From JBCCEJ01 sp039030335 (GTDB taxonomy: Bacteria; Pseudomonadota; Gammaproteobacteria; HK1): DNA of 43,475 nt. Below the pieces are notes generated by a model. That model made no database searches and was not told the origin of the DNA. It saw only the letters and a program-made list of their open reading frames with translations. The position numbers were made by a program, and so were the translations under genes. The DNA lies in the NCBI GenBank assembly GCA_039030335.1, contig JBCCEJ010000052.1, positions 1 to 43,475 on the forward strand, written 5' to 3'. Below, in pieces: positions 24,505-33,477 of this stretch (position 1 is the stretch's first letter; each line of letters opens with the position of its first letter).

Positions 24505-24897
24505 GTGGCTGTCAATCCACCGACTGCGATCCGCTACCACCAGAAATCCAGGGTGCTCGAGGTCGAGTTTGCGCAAGACGTGTGCTTCAGCATGAGCGCG
24601 GAGTACCTCCGGGTGTATTCGCCGAGCGCCGAAGTGCGTGGGCATGGCCCGGGGCAGGAAACCTTGCAGGTCGGAAAAGAGGGCGTGGGTATTCGGGCCA
24701 TCGAGCCGGTCGGCAACTATGCGGTCAAGCTCGTATTCGACGACGGACACGACAGTGGCCTTTACGCTTGGGAAGAACTCTTCCGGCTCGGCGACCAGCA
24801 GCAGGTACTTTGGGATGAGTATCTTGAGCGCCTGGCCGCTGCGGGCCACCGCCGCCGGCCGCGGCTGACCGTGGTGCACGGACCGACAAAAACGTGA
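24505..24897 (+). CDS. DUF971 family protein (GBBH-like N-terminal domain)
   Basis: A small protein of about 130 residues from the DUF971 family, which is related to the N-terminal domain of gamma-butyrobetaine hydroxylase. It often lies between hslU and ubiE; its function is not established. Family stretches are RVLEVEF, SAEYLRVYSPSAEVRGHG, VGNYAVKLVFDDGHDSGLYAWEEL (in parts: VGNYAVKLVFDDGHDSG, then LYAWEEL) and LWDEYLERL. The GTG at 24505 has GGAG six bases upstream; the ATG at 24490 is the alternative. ubiE follows after 34 nt. Confidence 0.88.
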   Translation: MAVNPPTAIRYHQKSRVLEVEFAQDVCFSMSAEYLRVYSPSAEVRGHGPGQETLQVGKEGVGIRAIEPVGNYAVKLVFDDGHDSGLYAWEELFRLGDQQQVLWDEYLERLAAAGHRRRPRLTVVHGPTKT

Positions 24898-24931
24898 ACT
24901 ACCATTTGCGGCGTGTCTTGAAGGCTCTCAC

Positions 24932-25675
24932 ATGACAGATTTCACCGACTTCGGCTACGAGCAGGTGCCCGAAGACGAGAAGGCGGGCCGTGTGCGGGCC
25001 GTGTTCGACTCGGTCGCCAGCCGATACGACCTCATGAACGACCTGATGTCGTTCGGCATCCACCGCTGGTGGAAACGTTTCGCGGTGGCTCTGACCTCGG
25101 TAGGGCCAGGTTCGCGGGTTCTGGATCTCGCTGGCGGAACCGGCGATCTCACACGCCTCATCAGTGAGCGCGTCGGGCCGAGCGGTCTGGTTACGTGTTC
25201 CGACATCAATGCGGCGATGCTAAACGAGGGGCGTGCGCGCCTCCTGGACTCGGGTTACGTCGGGAACGTGCGCTATGCGCAGTGCGATGCGGAGGCGTTA
25301 CCGTTCGCCGATGACGCGCTGGATGCGGTCACGATCGGATTTGGACTGCGCAATGTGACCAACAAAGATCGCGCGCTCGCTGAGATGTTCCGCGTGCTTC
25401 GTCCTGGCGGTCAGGTCATGGTGCTCGAATTCTCGAAGGTTCCCCGCGGACCGCTCGCCCGGCTCTACGAAACTTACTCATTTTCGGTACTGCCCCGGCT
25501 GGGCGCGCGTATTGCAGGAGATGCGGACAGTTACAGATACCTTGCTGAGTCGATCCGGATGCACCCGGACCAGGCAACGCTCGAAGGGATGTTGCGCAAG
25601 GCGGGATTTGAGCAGTGCTCCTACCTGAATCTGAGCCTTGGTGTCGTCGCCGTGCACCGCGGTTACAAGTTTTGA
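24932..25675 (+). CDS. ubiE: Ubiquinone/menaquinone biosynthesis C-methyltransferase UbiE
   Basis: UbiE adds the C-methyl group of ubiquinone (and menaquinone) using S-adenosylmethionine. The 247-residue protein has the SAM-binding motif VLDLAGGTGDLT near 70, the UbiE signature FDSVASRYDLMNDLMSFG near the start, FGLRNVTNKDRALAEMFRVL (signature 2) and a C-terminal SLGVVAVHRGYKF. The ATG at 24932 is well placed. The stop overlaps a TTG start for ubiJ (TTGA), so ubiE-ubiJ-ubiB are coupled. Confidence 0.96.
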   Translation: MTDFTDFGYEQVPEDEKAGRVRAVFDSVASRYDLMNDLMSFGIHRWWKRFAVALTSVGPGSRVLDLAGGTGDLTRLISERVGPSGLVTCSDINAAMLNEGRARLLDSGYVGNVRYAQCDAEALPFADDALDAVTIGFGLRNVTNKDRALAEMFRVLRPGGQVMVLEFSKVPRGPLARLYETYSFSVLPRLGARIAGDADSYRYLAESIRMHPDQATLEGMLRKAGFEQCSYLNLSLGVVAVHRGYKF

Positions 25676-26295
25676 CCACGCAGGTCCCGTATACCGCGCT
25701 GAGCCGCGTCATTCAGATGGTGATGCGTCTCGACCCAGGCGCGTTGGAGCGCGCCGCGTCGCTGGCACCGATGCGGGTCGGAATAGAAGTATCCGGCGTT
25801 CAGGCGCGCGTACAGCTCGCTATCGACTGCGATACCCTCACGATCGTCCCCTGGCCGGACGACGAAATTCCGGAGATCGAGCTGGCCGCAAGCCCGGTCA
25901 ATTTGTTGAAGATGGCCTTGCCGGGCCGCGCCGAAGATCTGATTCGCGCCGGTGATGTGCGGGTGAGAGGAGATGCCGCGCGGCTGCAGGAACTGCAGGC
26001 CTGGTTGCGCTCGCTGGACCCCGACATAGAAGAGTGGTTATCGGCTTACATCGGCGACGTCGCGGCTCATCAGACGGGTAACGCGGCCCGACACCTGCAG
26101 GACTGGATAGCAACGCGCGGGCACGACCTGCAGGCGGATATCAGTGAGTTTCTTACTCACGAGATCGACGTGGTCGTCACAGACGATGAAATGCGCATGT
26201 GGGTTCGGGAAGTCGATTTGTTGCGCAACGACCTCGCACGGCTGGAAGCCCGGGTAAACCTCCTCGCCAGCCGCCGGGGGAACGGTCAGCCGTGA
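25672..26295 (+). CDS. ubiJ: Ubiquinone biosynthesis accessory factor UbiJ
   Basis: UbiJ is a lipid-binding accessory factor of the Ubi complex, with an SCP2-like domain. A TTG start at 25672, overlapping the ubiE stop, gives 207 residues, close to E. coli (201). Visible are the SCP2-like core (about 30-110: ELAASPVNLLKMAL, IRAGDVRVRGDAARLQELQ), the YIGDVAAH stretch, and a C-terminal coiled coil (LRNDLARLEARVNLL). Its place between ubiE and ubiB is the diagnostic context. Confidence 0.9.
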   Translation: MTTQVPYTALSRVIQMVMRLDPGALERAASLAPMRVGIEVSGVQARVQLAIDCDTLTIVPWPDDEIPEIELAASPVNLLKMALPGRAEDLIRAGDVRVRGDAARLQELQAWLRSLDPDIEEWLSAYIGDVAAHQTGNAARHLQDWIATRGHDLQADISEFLTHEIDVVVTDDEMRMWVREVDLLRNDLARLEARVNLLASRRGNGQP

Positions 26296-27959
26296 ACCTC
26301 GTACGCATGCTGTTGCGACTGCTGCGTATCAATACCGTGCTCTACCGACATGGTTTGGACGAAGTCATCCTCGCAACCCGGTTGCTGCGCCCGGTGCGTT
26401 TCGTGCACTACCTGCTGCCGTGGAACTGGGTGCGCAAGCTGCACGACCCGCGCAGCGTCCGGCTGCGCAAGGCGCTCGAGGAACTCGGGCCCATCTTCGT
26501 CAAGTTTGGTCAGATCCTCAGCGTGCGGCGCGATCTTCTGTCCGAGGAGCTGATTCACGAGTTCGCGAAGCTGCAGGACAGCGTACCGCCGTTTCCGGGG
26601 ATTGAGGCGCGGCGCATCGTCGAGCAGGCGTACGGTCATTCGCTGGACGAGGTGTTCGCGAGTTTCGACGAGACACCGCTCGCAAGCGCATCGATCGCAC
26701 AGGTGCACGCGGCACGCCTGCGCACGGGCGAGGAGGTGATCGTCAAGGTTGTGCGGCCAGGTATACGCAACGTCATTTTGCGCGATGTAGCGCTCATGCG
26801 ATTCATCGCCGATCGAGCGGAGCGCTACTGGCCGGATGCGCGCCGTCTGCGGCCTAAGGAGCTGGTCGAAGAATTTCAGGCGACGCTGCTCGATGAATTG
26901 GATCTACTGCGTGAAGCGGCTTCGGCATCACAGCTGCGCCGCAACTTCGAAGACTCTGCGCTGCTCTACATTCCGGAAGTTTACTGGCCCTACACGCGCC
27001 GTGAAGTGATGGTCATGGAACGGATCAGCGGCGTCTCGGTATCGGAGGTCGCAGAGCTTCGCGCACTCAACGTCAACTTGCAGATGCTCGCTGAGCGTGG
27101 TGTGGAAATCTTCTTTACACAGGTGTTCGTCCACAACTTTTTTCACGCCGATATGCATCCGGGCAACATCTTCGTGGATCCGGATCTTCCTGACAGCCCC
27201 AGGTATGTCGCCGTCGACTTCGGCATCGTCGGCAGTCTGTCGCCACAGGACCAGCGTTACCTGGCGGAGAACTTCGTAGCCTTTTTCAATCGCGACTACC
27301 GGCGCGTAGCCGAGCTGCATCTGGAATCTGGCTGGGTGCCGCGCAATACGCGCGTCGATCAGTTCGAGTCTGCTATTCGCAGCGTCTGTGAACCAATTTT
27401 CGAACGGCCGCTGAAGGAGATCTCATTCGGACACCTGCTGGTGCGCCTGTTTCAGACCGCCAGGCGCTTCAACATGGAAGTTCAGCCCCAGCTGGTTCTG
27501 TTGCAGAAGACATTGCTGAACATCGAGGGGCTGGGCCGGCAGCTCTACCCCGAGCTGGATCTGTGGAAGACCGCCAAACCGTTCCTCGAGCAATGGATGA
27601 AGCGAAGGATCGGCACGGATGCCGCGATGCGCGAGCTTCGCCGGCATGTGCCCCGCTGGGGGGAACTGCTGCCGCGGTTGCCGACGATGACGGCAGAGGT
27701 ACTGGAGCAGGCCCGCGTCGGTACCCTGACCGTGCAGGCGGAGTCACGGGACATCGTCGGGCTACGGCAGGACGTGCGCGACGCTGCCCAGCGCCTGGTC
27801 CTGGCGTTGGCCGGGGCAGCGACCGTCATCTGCGGTGCGCTGGCGGTCAACTGGCCGGGGGCCTCGCTGCTCGGCCCGTTGCCGTGGGCGACGTGGTTGC
27901 TCGGCGGCCTGGGCATCGGGCTGCTCGCGATGGCCTGGACAGACCGCAACCGCGGCTGA
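26292..27959 (+). CDS. ubiB: UbiB family ATPase/kinase-like protein for ubiquinone biosynthesis
   Basis: UbiB is an atypical kinase-fold ATPase that supports ubiquinone synthesis at the membrane. The GTG at 26292 overlaps the ubiJ stop and gives 555 residues (E. coli 546). The KxGQ motif is at 71-74 (KFGQ), followed by the Ala-rich loop ASASIAQVHAA, catalytic-loop HADMHPGNIF, and metal-binding DFG (VDFGIVGSL). Two C-terminal membrane helices lie at about 500-550. It ends the ubi unit and converges on ctpA across about 100 nt. Confidence 0.95.
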   Translation: MNLVRMLLRLLRINTVLYRHGLDEVILATRLLRPVRFVHYLLPWNWVRKLHDPRSVRLRKALEELGPIFVKFGQILSVRRDLLSEELIHEFAKLQDSVPPFPGIEARRIVEQAYGHSLDEVFASFDETPLASASIAQVHAARLRTGEEVIVKVVRPGIRNVILRDVALMRFIADRAERYWPDARRLRPKELVEEFQATLLDELDLLREAASASQLRRNFEDSALLYIPEVYWPYTRREVMVMERISGVSVSEVAELRALNVNLQMLAERGVEIFFTQVFVHNFFHADMHPGNIFVDPDLPDSPRYVAVDFGIVGSLSPQDQRYLAENFVAFFNRDYRRVAELHLESGWVPRNTRVDQFESAIRSVCEPIFERPLKEISFGHLLVRLFQTARRFNMEVQPQLVLLQKTLLNIEGLGRQLYPELDLWKTAKPFLEQWMKRRIGTDAAMRELRRHVPRWGELLPRLPTMTAEVLEQARVGTLTVQAESRDIVGLRQDVRDAAQRLVLALAGAATVICGALAVNWPGASLLGPLPWATWLLGGLGIGLLAMAWTDRNRG

Positions 27960-28061
27960 CTCTGACTGCGCTCCGGGAGCCGGCGAGACGCAAGCTCGCG
28001 AACGGTTGGCCGCCGGGCTGCCCAGCGCCTGGCGCGGCGCGCGGGGTGGCGGCGCCGCTAC

Positions 28062-29411
28062 TCAAGACTTGCCGGTCTTCGAAACTGCGTCACCCGAGCG
28101 GGCGTTGTAGATGCCCAGCCCTTTCAACACGTTCAGTGCTTCGAACAGCTGATAATCCTCGGCGGCCAGTTTGCGCGCGCGTTCAGCGTTCTTGGCGTCT
28201 TTGTCTTTGCCATCGTCGCCCGTACGCTTGCCGGGTGCGCCATCGAGGTGACCACTCAGATTGGCTTCCGACAGGTTTTCGCTGTTTGCGCCGTCACCGT
28301 CGAGCGTAACGTTTTGCAAAACGATGTCCGGCGCGATGCCGCGCGCCTGAATCGAGGTGCCTGAAGGCGTGAAGTATCGCGCGGTCGTCAGCTTCAACGC
28401 GTGGTTGTTCTTGAGGTTGATAACGTTCTGTACTGAGCCTTTGCCGAACGTCCGCTGCCCCATGATCACCGCGCGCTTGTGGTCTTTCAGAGCGCCCGCG
28501 ACGATTTCGGACGCCGATGCCGAGCCGCCGTTGACGAGCACCACGATGGGAGCGCCGTTCAGCAGGTCGGTGGAGGTTGCATCGTGTTTGGACTTGGCGG
28601 CCGCCGTGCGTCCATCGGTCGTGACGATCGTGCCGGAACTCAGGAACGCGTCACTCACCCCGATGGCCGCGTCCAGGGAGCCTCCCGGATTGTTGCGCAG
28701 GTCGAGAACCAGCCCCTTGAGCGGCGCCTTGTTGTCGCGAGCCAGTCTCGCGAGGCGTCTGCGCAGGTTGTCCGGCGTCGGCGACTGGAACTGCGTGATA
28801 CGGATATAACCATATCCCGGCTCCAGCATCCGCCCCTTGGTGCTCGTGACCCGGATGACGTCGCGCACGACGGTGATGACGATGGGTTTTTGCTCCCCTT
28901 CGCGAACGATCGTGAGCTTCAGCTTCGAGCCTGGCTTGCCGCGCATCAACTTCACAGCCTCATTGAGGCTGAGTCCCTTTACGGGCGTTTCGTCCAGGCG
29001 AATGATCACATCGCCGGCTTTGACGCCCGCGCGGTCAGCCGGCGTGTCGTCAAACGGTGCGATAACCTTGACGAAGCCATTTTCCATGCTGACTTCGATG
29101 CCCAGCCCACCGAATTGGCCCGTGGTGTTGGCGCGCAGATCGGTGGCCTCGGTCGGTTCGAGATAGGTCGAGTGTGGGTCCAGTCCCGCGAGCATGCCTT
29201 TGATCGCGTTCTTCAGCAGCGTCTGATCGTCCACGTCTTCGACGTAACCTTCCTTGATCTGCGTGAAGACGTCCGTGAAGGCCAGGATGTGCTCCAGCGG
29301 CAAGACCTTCTTTGGATCGCTGTCAGCGGCGACGTTGCCGGCGGTCGCGAGAATCAGTCCTACGCCAAGTCCGCTCAGGAACACCGTGGCGCGTCGACGC
29401 AATACCTGCAT
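28062..29411 (-). CDS. ctpA: S41 family carboxyl-terminal processing peptidase
   Basis: A periplasmic C-terminal processing protease. The ATG at 29411 has GAGG about seven bases upstream and gives 449 residues with a signal peptide (RRR, then a hydrophobic stretch at 9-25, AADS junction near 30). A PDZ domain covers about 95-185. The S41 core has the serine in GGSASASEI (about 295-303) and the lysine of GQRTFGKGSVQ (Lys324). The family controls envelope enzymes; in Pseudomonas and E. coli relatives cut peptidoglycan hydrolases. An Asp/Lys-rich segment precedes the C-terminal helix. It lies downstream of envC, as in many Gammaproteobacteria. Confidence 0.94.
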   Translation of the reverse strand: MQVLRRRATVFLSGLGVGLILATAGNVAADSDPKKVLPLEHILAFTDVFTQIKEGYVEDVDDQTLLKNAIKGMLAGLDPHSTYLEPTEATDLRANTTGQFGGLGIEVSMENGFVKVIAPFDDTPADRAGVKAGDVIIRLDETPVKGLSLNEAVKLMRGKPGSKLKLTIVREGEQKPIVITVVRDVIRVTSTKGRMLEPGYGYIRITQFQSPTPDNLRRRLARLARDNKAPLKGLVLDLRNNPGGSLDAAIGVSDAFLSSGTIVTTDGRTAAAKSKHDATSTDLLNGAPIVVLVNGGSASASEIVAGALKDHKRAVIMGQRTFGKGSVQNVINLKNNHALKLTTARYFTPSGTSIQARGIAPDIVLQNVTLDGDGANSENLSEANLSGHLDGAPGKRTGDDGKDKDAKNAERARKLAAEDYQLFEALNVLKGLGIYNARSGDAVSKTGKS

Positions 29412-29556
29412 GGGAATCCTCGATTTGATCCGGCTAGCGCGCCGGCTATGCGGTGGCGATGAGGCATGGTAACTGCCTGCCCCCGCGGCTGCAGCCCTGT
29501 GACTTTCAGGCTCGGGACGGCGAACATATGACAGCATGGACAGCCGCTCGGTCGTG

Positions 29557-30831
29557 TCAGTTCCGCGCCCGCGCGACGGCGCGGGACGGAGAGCCTCGGC
29601 ACCAGCGCTCGGGGCTCTGCGGTTGCCCGTCGCGGCGTATTTCGAAATAGAGCCCCGGATCGGGCTGGCCGCCAGTGTCTCCGACGCTGCCGAGCTGGTC
29701 GCCGGCCTGCACCCACGCACCGGGTTCCTGCAGTATCTCCGACAGGTGGCCGTAAAGGGACATGAAGCCATCACCATGTTCGACGATCACAACCTGCCCG
29801 AAGCCGCGGATCCAATCGGCGAAAGCTACGCGTCCCGCGCTCACTGCGATAACCGGCTCGGCGTGCGCAGCCTCCAGAAACACACCTTGCCAGTGCAGAT
29901 TCTCCGGAGCGGCGCGCGACGAATAGCGTTGCCTGAGGCGCCCGCGTGCGGGCCACGGCAGCTGTCCGCGAATGGCACCGAACGACGGCAGCTCAGCACC
30001 GGCGGCGTCGTCCAGGTTGTCGTCAGCTTGTTCTACGCGGCTGACCACTGAGGCGAGCGCCTGTTCGTTCGCCTGGAGCTCTTCGAGTCGGAGCGCGGCG
30101 GCTGCCATCTCGCGCTCCAGACGCACGAGCAGATCCTGGCGGCGGCTGCGCTCGGTATCCAGCTGCGTGTCTGCGGCGCGGGCCCGGCGCAGGAGTATAT
30201 CGAGGCGGGCTGCCTCGGCCTCGGCGCGCCGCTCGGTACCGGCGATGATCGCGATTCCGTCGCGCACGGTCGCAATTCGCTGACCTCGGGCACGGCTGAC
30301 GTACCCGTGGTATGCCATCAGCCGTGCGAGCCGAGACCCGGTCGACTGATTCAGCAGCAGTCTCAGGTAGTCGCGACGGCCGCGACCGTAGGCCTCGCGC
30401 AGTTCCTGGCCCAGTTCGCGTTGTAAACCCTCGAGGCGGCGCCCTTCGCGTTGCCGTTCGGCACCGAGGGTTTCGAGAGTCTGCTGGTTGGACGTGAGTT
30501 CGGCGCTTATCTGACGCATTCTGCGTCGTACCACCGTGGCTTGCTTCTCACTTCTCACCAGCGCCGTGCGCAGCGCCTTTACACGCTCTCTGGCAGCACC
30601 GAGGCGGCTGCGTTCGGCCCCGATTTCGCGCCGGATCTGATCGAGGCGCCGGTCGCGGGAATCCGCCGTGTCAGTGGCGGATTGGGCGACCGCCGGAAGC
30701 GGCTGAGTGGTCGCTATCGCCACCAGCACGGCGGACCAGAACCGGTGACGGCGCGCCGGGCGCGCGGCCGCCGGCCGGGTCTGAGTCGTGCGCCTTGCAC
30801 ACTGCTCGAGACTGCCGTCTGCTCTCCTCAT
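29557..30831 (-). CDS. envC: Murein hydrolase activator EnvC
   Basis: EnvC activates the amidases AmiA/AmiB at the septum. The 424-residue protein has an Arg-rich N terminus, a signal sequence (about 31-49, cut near AVAQS), a long coiled coil (about 55-260) and a C-terminal LytM (M23) domain. The LytM domain lacks the usual zinc residues: the HxxxD region reads WQGVFLEA and the HxH region reads LYFEIR, so it is degenerate like E. coli EnvC, an activator rather than a hydrolase. The start at 30831 places a longer than usual positively charged region before the signal core. ctpA follows 145 nt downstream. Confidence 0.92.
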   Translation of the reverse strand: MRRADGSLEQCARRTTQTRPAAARPARRHRFWSAVLVAIATTQPLPAVAQSATDTADSRDRRLDQIRREIGAERSRLGAARERVKALRTALVRSEKQATVVRRRMRQISAELTSNQQTLETLGAERQREGRRLEGLQRELGQELREAYGRGRRDYLRLLLNQSTGSRLARLMAYHGYVSRARGQRIATVRDGIAIIAGTERRAEAEAARLDILLRRARAADTQLDTERSRRQDLLVRLEREMAAAALRLEELQANEQALASVVSRVEQADDNLDDAAGAELPSFGAIRGQLPWPARGRLRQRYSSRAAPENLHWQGVFLEAAHAEPVIAVSAGRVAFADWIRGFGQVVIVEHGDGFMSLYGHLSEILQEPGAWVQAGDQLGSVGDTGGQPDPGLYFEIRRDGQPQSPERWCRGSPSRAVARARN

Positions 30832-31204
30832 GGCGGCATTATCCCCGGTTGTTGAAACCGTCGTAAGGCGGGCAGGCTGCGGGTTCGCGAAGGGTGCTCT
30901 AGCGGCCGGGATGGAAGCCGCCGGCAGATCGGCTGCCGTGGCGATCCGCCAGTAGCGCTCGCCGAGCGTATTTTCGCGCGGGTAGCGCTACGCCCGACCA
31001 CCTCCCGGCGCTTCTGTACGGCGTTGCCAACGTCGCGGCTTCGCGCTACCCTCCCGCGCCTCTTGAGGGCCTTCATCGGGCTCGCAGACAACTCCCGATT
31101 CGCCCTGGCACAACCTTGCACGGGAAGTCGCCCGTGGCACTTGCCGGCATCGCCGCGAGCCGCGATGAACGCTCCGAGGGAGTCCAATCAGGTAACGCTC
31201 CAAC
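30832..31204. other. Unassigned divergent region between envC and yibN
   Basis: These 373 nt hold no recognisable gene. In E. coli and relatives gpmM stands here, upstream of envC and divergent from yibN; I see no trace of it. A 9-bp inverted repeat, GGGTAGCGC (30980-30988) and GCGCTACCC (31043-31051), is separated by 54 nt. Promoters for envC-ctpA and yibN-secB-gpsA must lie here but are not resolved. Confidence 0.4.
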
Positions 31205-31627
31205 ATGGAAAAACTACCGGAATTCATTGCTAATCACCCAGGTCTGTTCGCGGCGTTTGGTGTTGTCGTCGGCATGCTGATCTGGACGACTATGCAAACG
31301 AGCGGTGGCCGCCGCCTGACGCCGATGGAGGCGACCGGCAAGATGAATCGCGATGATGCGGTGATCGTGGATGTGCGCTCCGAGACCGAGTTTCAAAACG
31401 GCCATGTCATCGGCGCCGTCAATATGCCGCTCAGTCAGATCGAGGCGGCCTCTGGCAAGTTGAAGAAGCACAAGCAGAAGCCGCTCATCACCATCTGCGC
31501 GAACGGTCAGAGCGCCGGCAACGCGGCGCGCAAGCTGACGGCGGCCGGATTCGAGGACGTGTACGCTGTCTCTGGCGGCGTCGCCGCCTGGGAAGGCGCC
31601 AATCTACCACTCACCCGCAAGAGCTGA
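31205..31627 (+). CDS. yibN: Membrane-anchored rhodanese-like protein YibN
   Basis: A 140-residue protein with one N-terminal membrane helix (about 13-30) and a cytosolic rhodanese domain (about 38-138). The CDC25-type active loop reads CANGQSAGNAA with the catalytic Cys near 98, and DVRSETEFQNGHVIGAVNMP is the first rhodanese motif. It probably handles sulfane sulfur; the physiological substrate is unknown. The position ahead of secB and gpsA matches E. coli yibN, but grxC, which sits between them there, is missing. Confidence 0.92.
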   Translation: MEKLPEFIANHPGLFAAFGVVVGMLIWTTMQTSGGRRLTPMEATGKMNRDDAVIVDVRSETEFQNGHVIGAVNMPLSQIEAASGKLKKHKQKPLITICANGQSAGNAARKLTAAGFEDVYAVSGGVAAWEGANLPLTRKS

Positions 31628-31761
31628 GCCAGGCCTCGGGCGTCTATCGACGTTCCACGCACCGCGAAGCTGTGCTTCACCCCTACGCGCGGCCGACCGC
31701 GCTACCAGCGCCACGGGCCGCGGCCGGCAGCGCGCCACCGTCAACCGGAGAATTCTGAGCC

Positions 31762-32235
31762 ATGTCCGAGACCAGTGCCGAGCAGACCGAAGAAGGCGTC
31801 GTATTCGATATCAAGAAGGTATACACGAAGGACATCTCGCTCGAGACTCCGAATTCGCCTCAGGTCTTCACGATGGAGTGGGACCCGGAGGTCAACGTGC
31901 AACTCGGCAGCGAGACCAACCGCCTGGACGAACGCTTCTATGAGGTAGTTCTGAGCGCCACGGTCACGACCAAACTGGGCGACCGCACGGCCTACCTCGT
32001 CGAAGTCCATCAGGCGGGAATATTCGAGATCACGAACGTCGAAGAGGCGGAGTTGCCGGCGGTGCTCGGGAGCATTTGTCCTGGGATCCTGTTCCCGTAT
32101 GCCCGGGAGGCGATTTCGGACCTGATAACCCGCGCGGGCTTCCAGCCGATGTTGTTGTCGCCAGTTAACTTTGATGCGCTGTACTACCAGCACGTCGTCG
32201 AATCGCAGGCCGAGGAGAACGGGGCCAGCGCCTGA
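31762..32235 (+). CDS. secB: Protein-export chaperone SecB
   Basis: SecB is the tetrameric cytosolic chaperone that keeps preproteins unfolded and hands them to SecA. The ATG at 31762 follows GGAG and gives 157 residues, the standard length. Conserved parts are FDIKKVYTKDISLETPNSP, VVLSATVTTK, VHQAGIFEI, and the C-terminal YAREAISDLITRAGFQPMLLSP region, read as YAREAISDL and GFQPMLLSPVNFDALY. The gene lies between yibN and gpsA. Confidence 0.97.
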   Translation: MSETSAEQTEEGVVFDIKKVYTKDISLETPNSPQVFTMEWDPEVNVQLGSETNRLDERFYEVVLSATVTTKLGDRTAYLVEVHQAGIFEITNVEEAELPAVLGSICPGILFPYAREAISDLITRAGFQPMLLSPVNFDALYYQHVVESQAEENGASA

Positions 32236-32263
32236 ACGGCGACCCCGTCTGCTTACTGATCTG

Positions 32264-33247
32264 ATGCTGCTGGTTCTTGGCGCCGGCTCCTGGGGAACTG
32301 CGCTCGCCCTTCGCGCCGTCGCCGCCGGTAGTCGGGTACGGCTTTGGGGCCGCGACTCCGTCGCGCTATCGACGATGGCGCGTACGCGCGAGAATCGCGG
32401 TTATCTGCCGGGTGTTGCATTGCCACCGGAACTCGAGATCGAGGGGGATTTGGATGCCGCCTTCGTCGGCGCTCGCGACGTACTGTTGGCCGGTCCGAGC
32501 TCTGCCTTCGCCGAATTGCTCGGCGAGGTCGCAGGGCGCATCGAGCAGCCGCGCGTCGCATGGGCTTGCAAGGGTTTGGGTGCCGATGGCGGCTCGTTGT
32601 TGTCCTCGGTTGCGGCCGCGCGACTCGGCGATGATGTCTCGCTCGCAGCGATCTCTGGTCCGACGTTTGCCCGCGAGGTCGCCGAGGGATTGCCGACCGC
32701 CGTCGTCGTCGCTGGTCGGGACGCGTCGTTCGTCGAACAGTTGGCGGTGGCGCTCCATCAGCCCAGGTTCCGCGTATATCGCAGCACGGACCTGATCGGC
32801 GTGCAGATCGGTGGGGCCGCCAAGAATGTGCTCGCCATCGCCGCCGGTATATCGGATGGCATCGGCTTCGGTGCCAATGCCCGCGCAGCTCTCATCGCGC
32901 GCGGCCTCGTGGAGATGACCCGAATCGCTGAAGCCAGCGGCGGCGAAGCACATACGCTGCAAGGGCTGGCCGGGCTCGGTGATCTGGTGCTGACGGCGAC
33001 CGATGACCAGTCCCGCAACCGCCGGTTCGGTCTGGCACTGGGACGCGGGCTCGCCGTCGAGGATGCCGTCGCAGCGACCGCGAAGGTTGTCGAGGGCGTC
33101 AGGGCCGCCCATGCCTTTAACTCCCTCGCCGAGCGCCATGGGCTAGACCTTCCGGTCATGCAGGCGGTCTTTCAGGTTGTCAGCGGCAGGTCGTCTCCGT
33201 CTGAGGCTGTTGCTGCGTTGCTCAGTCGTGAGCCGGGACCGGAATAG
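32264..33247 (+). CDS. gpsA: Glycerol-3-phosphate dehydrogenase [NAD(P)+]
   Basis: GpsA reduces dihydroxyacetone phosphate to sn-glycerol 3-phosphate, the backbone for phospholipids. The ATG at 32264, 28 nt after secB, gives 327 residues. The Rossmann motif GAGSWGTALA is at about 5-14. The conserved AISGPTFAREVA, GGAAKNVLAIAAGISDG with the catalytic Lys, and DQSRNRRFG are present. The open frame upstream overlaps secB and is not needed. It is the last gene before a terminator-like hairpin. Confidence 0.96.
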   Translation: MLLVLGAGSWGTALALRAVAAGSRVRLWGRDSVALSTMARTRENRGYLPGVALPPELEIEGDLDAAFVGARDVLLAGPSSAFAELLGEVAGRIEQPRVAWACKGLGADGGSLLSSVAAARLGDDVSLAAISGPTFAREVAEGLPTAVVVAGRDASFVEQLAVALHQPRFRVYRSTDLIGVQIGGAAKNVLAIAAGISDGIGFGANARAALIARGLVEMTRIAEASGGEAHTLQGLAGLGDLVLTATDDQSRNRRFGLALGRGLAVEDAVAATAKVVEGVRAAHAFNSLAERHGLDLPVMQAVFQVVSGRSSPSEAVAALLSREPGPE

Positions 33248-33372
33248 CGTAGGAAGGCGCGCCGGGGCAACACCCGCAGGTTGGATATCGGTGAGTTCGA
33301 AAGCCTGCAACGCTCGCCGCGCGGGCTGTTGGCGTCTGGCGCGCGCGAATCAGGGTATGCGTAGGCTCGCTC

Positions 33373-33429
33373 GAGGAAATAACTCGGGCAGGTAAAGCGC
33401 TTGTCTCTACCTGCCCGGAATGCTTCCTC
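33373..33429 (+). ncRNA. Two-part stem structure, possible small RNA or 3' UTR element
   Basis: A perfect 10-bp stem, CGGGCAGGTA (33385-33394) and TACCTGCCCG (33408-33417), is enclosed by a second perfect 6-bp stem, GAGGAA (33373-33378) and TTCCTC (33424-33429). The two are separated by a symmetric 6 x 6 internal loop. This continues into a second hairpin at 33446-33462. The 423-nt region 33248-33670 holds no gene on either strand. It may be the gpsA 3' UTR, an independent small RNA, or a minus-strand transcript. No family was recognised. Confidence 0.35.
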
Positions 33430-33445
33430 CTGCTGGCTCGGTCAC

Positions 33446-33477
33446 CCGGCACGGTGTGCCGGAGGCTTCTTCTTATT
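33446..33477 (+). terminator. Terminator-like hairpin downstream of gpsA
   Basis: CCGGCAC (33446-33452) and GTGCCGG (33456-33462) form a perfect 7-bp stem with a GGT loop, followed by the T-rich AGGCTTCTTCTTATTG. It probably ends transcription from yibN-secB-gpsA and of any RNA containing the upstream stem. Confidence 0.6.

Noticed and set aside
30828..31187. A 119-codon minus-strand frame upstream of envC at the expected gpmM position
   Set aside because: It is Arg/Ser/Pro-rich with no GpmM motifs (no metal-binding DGWG or active-site Ser region) and looks non-coding.
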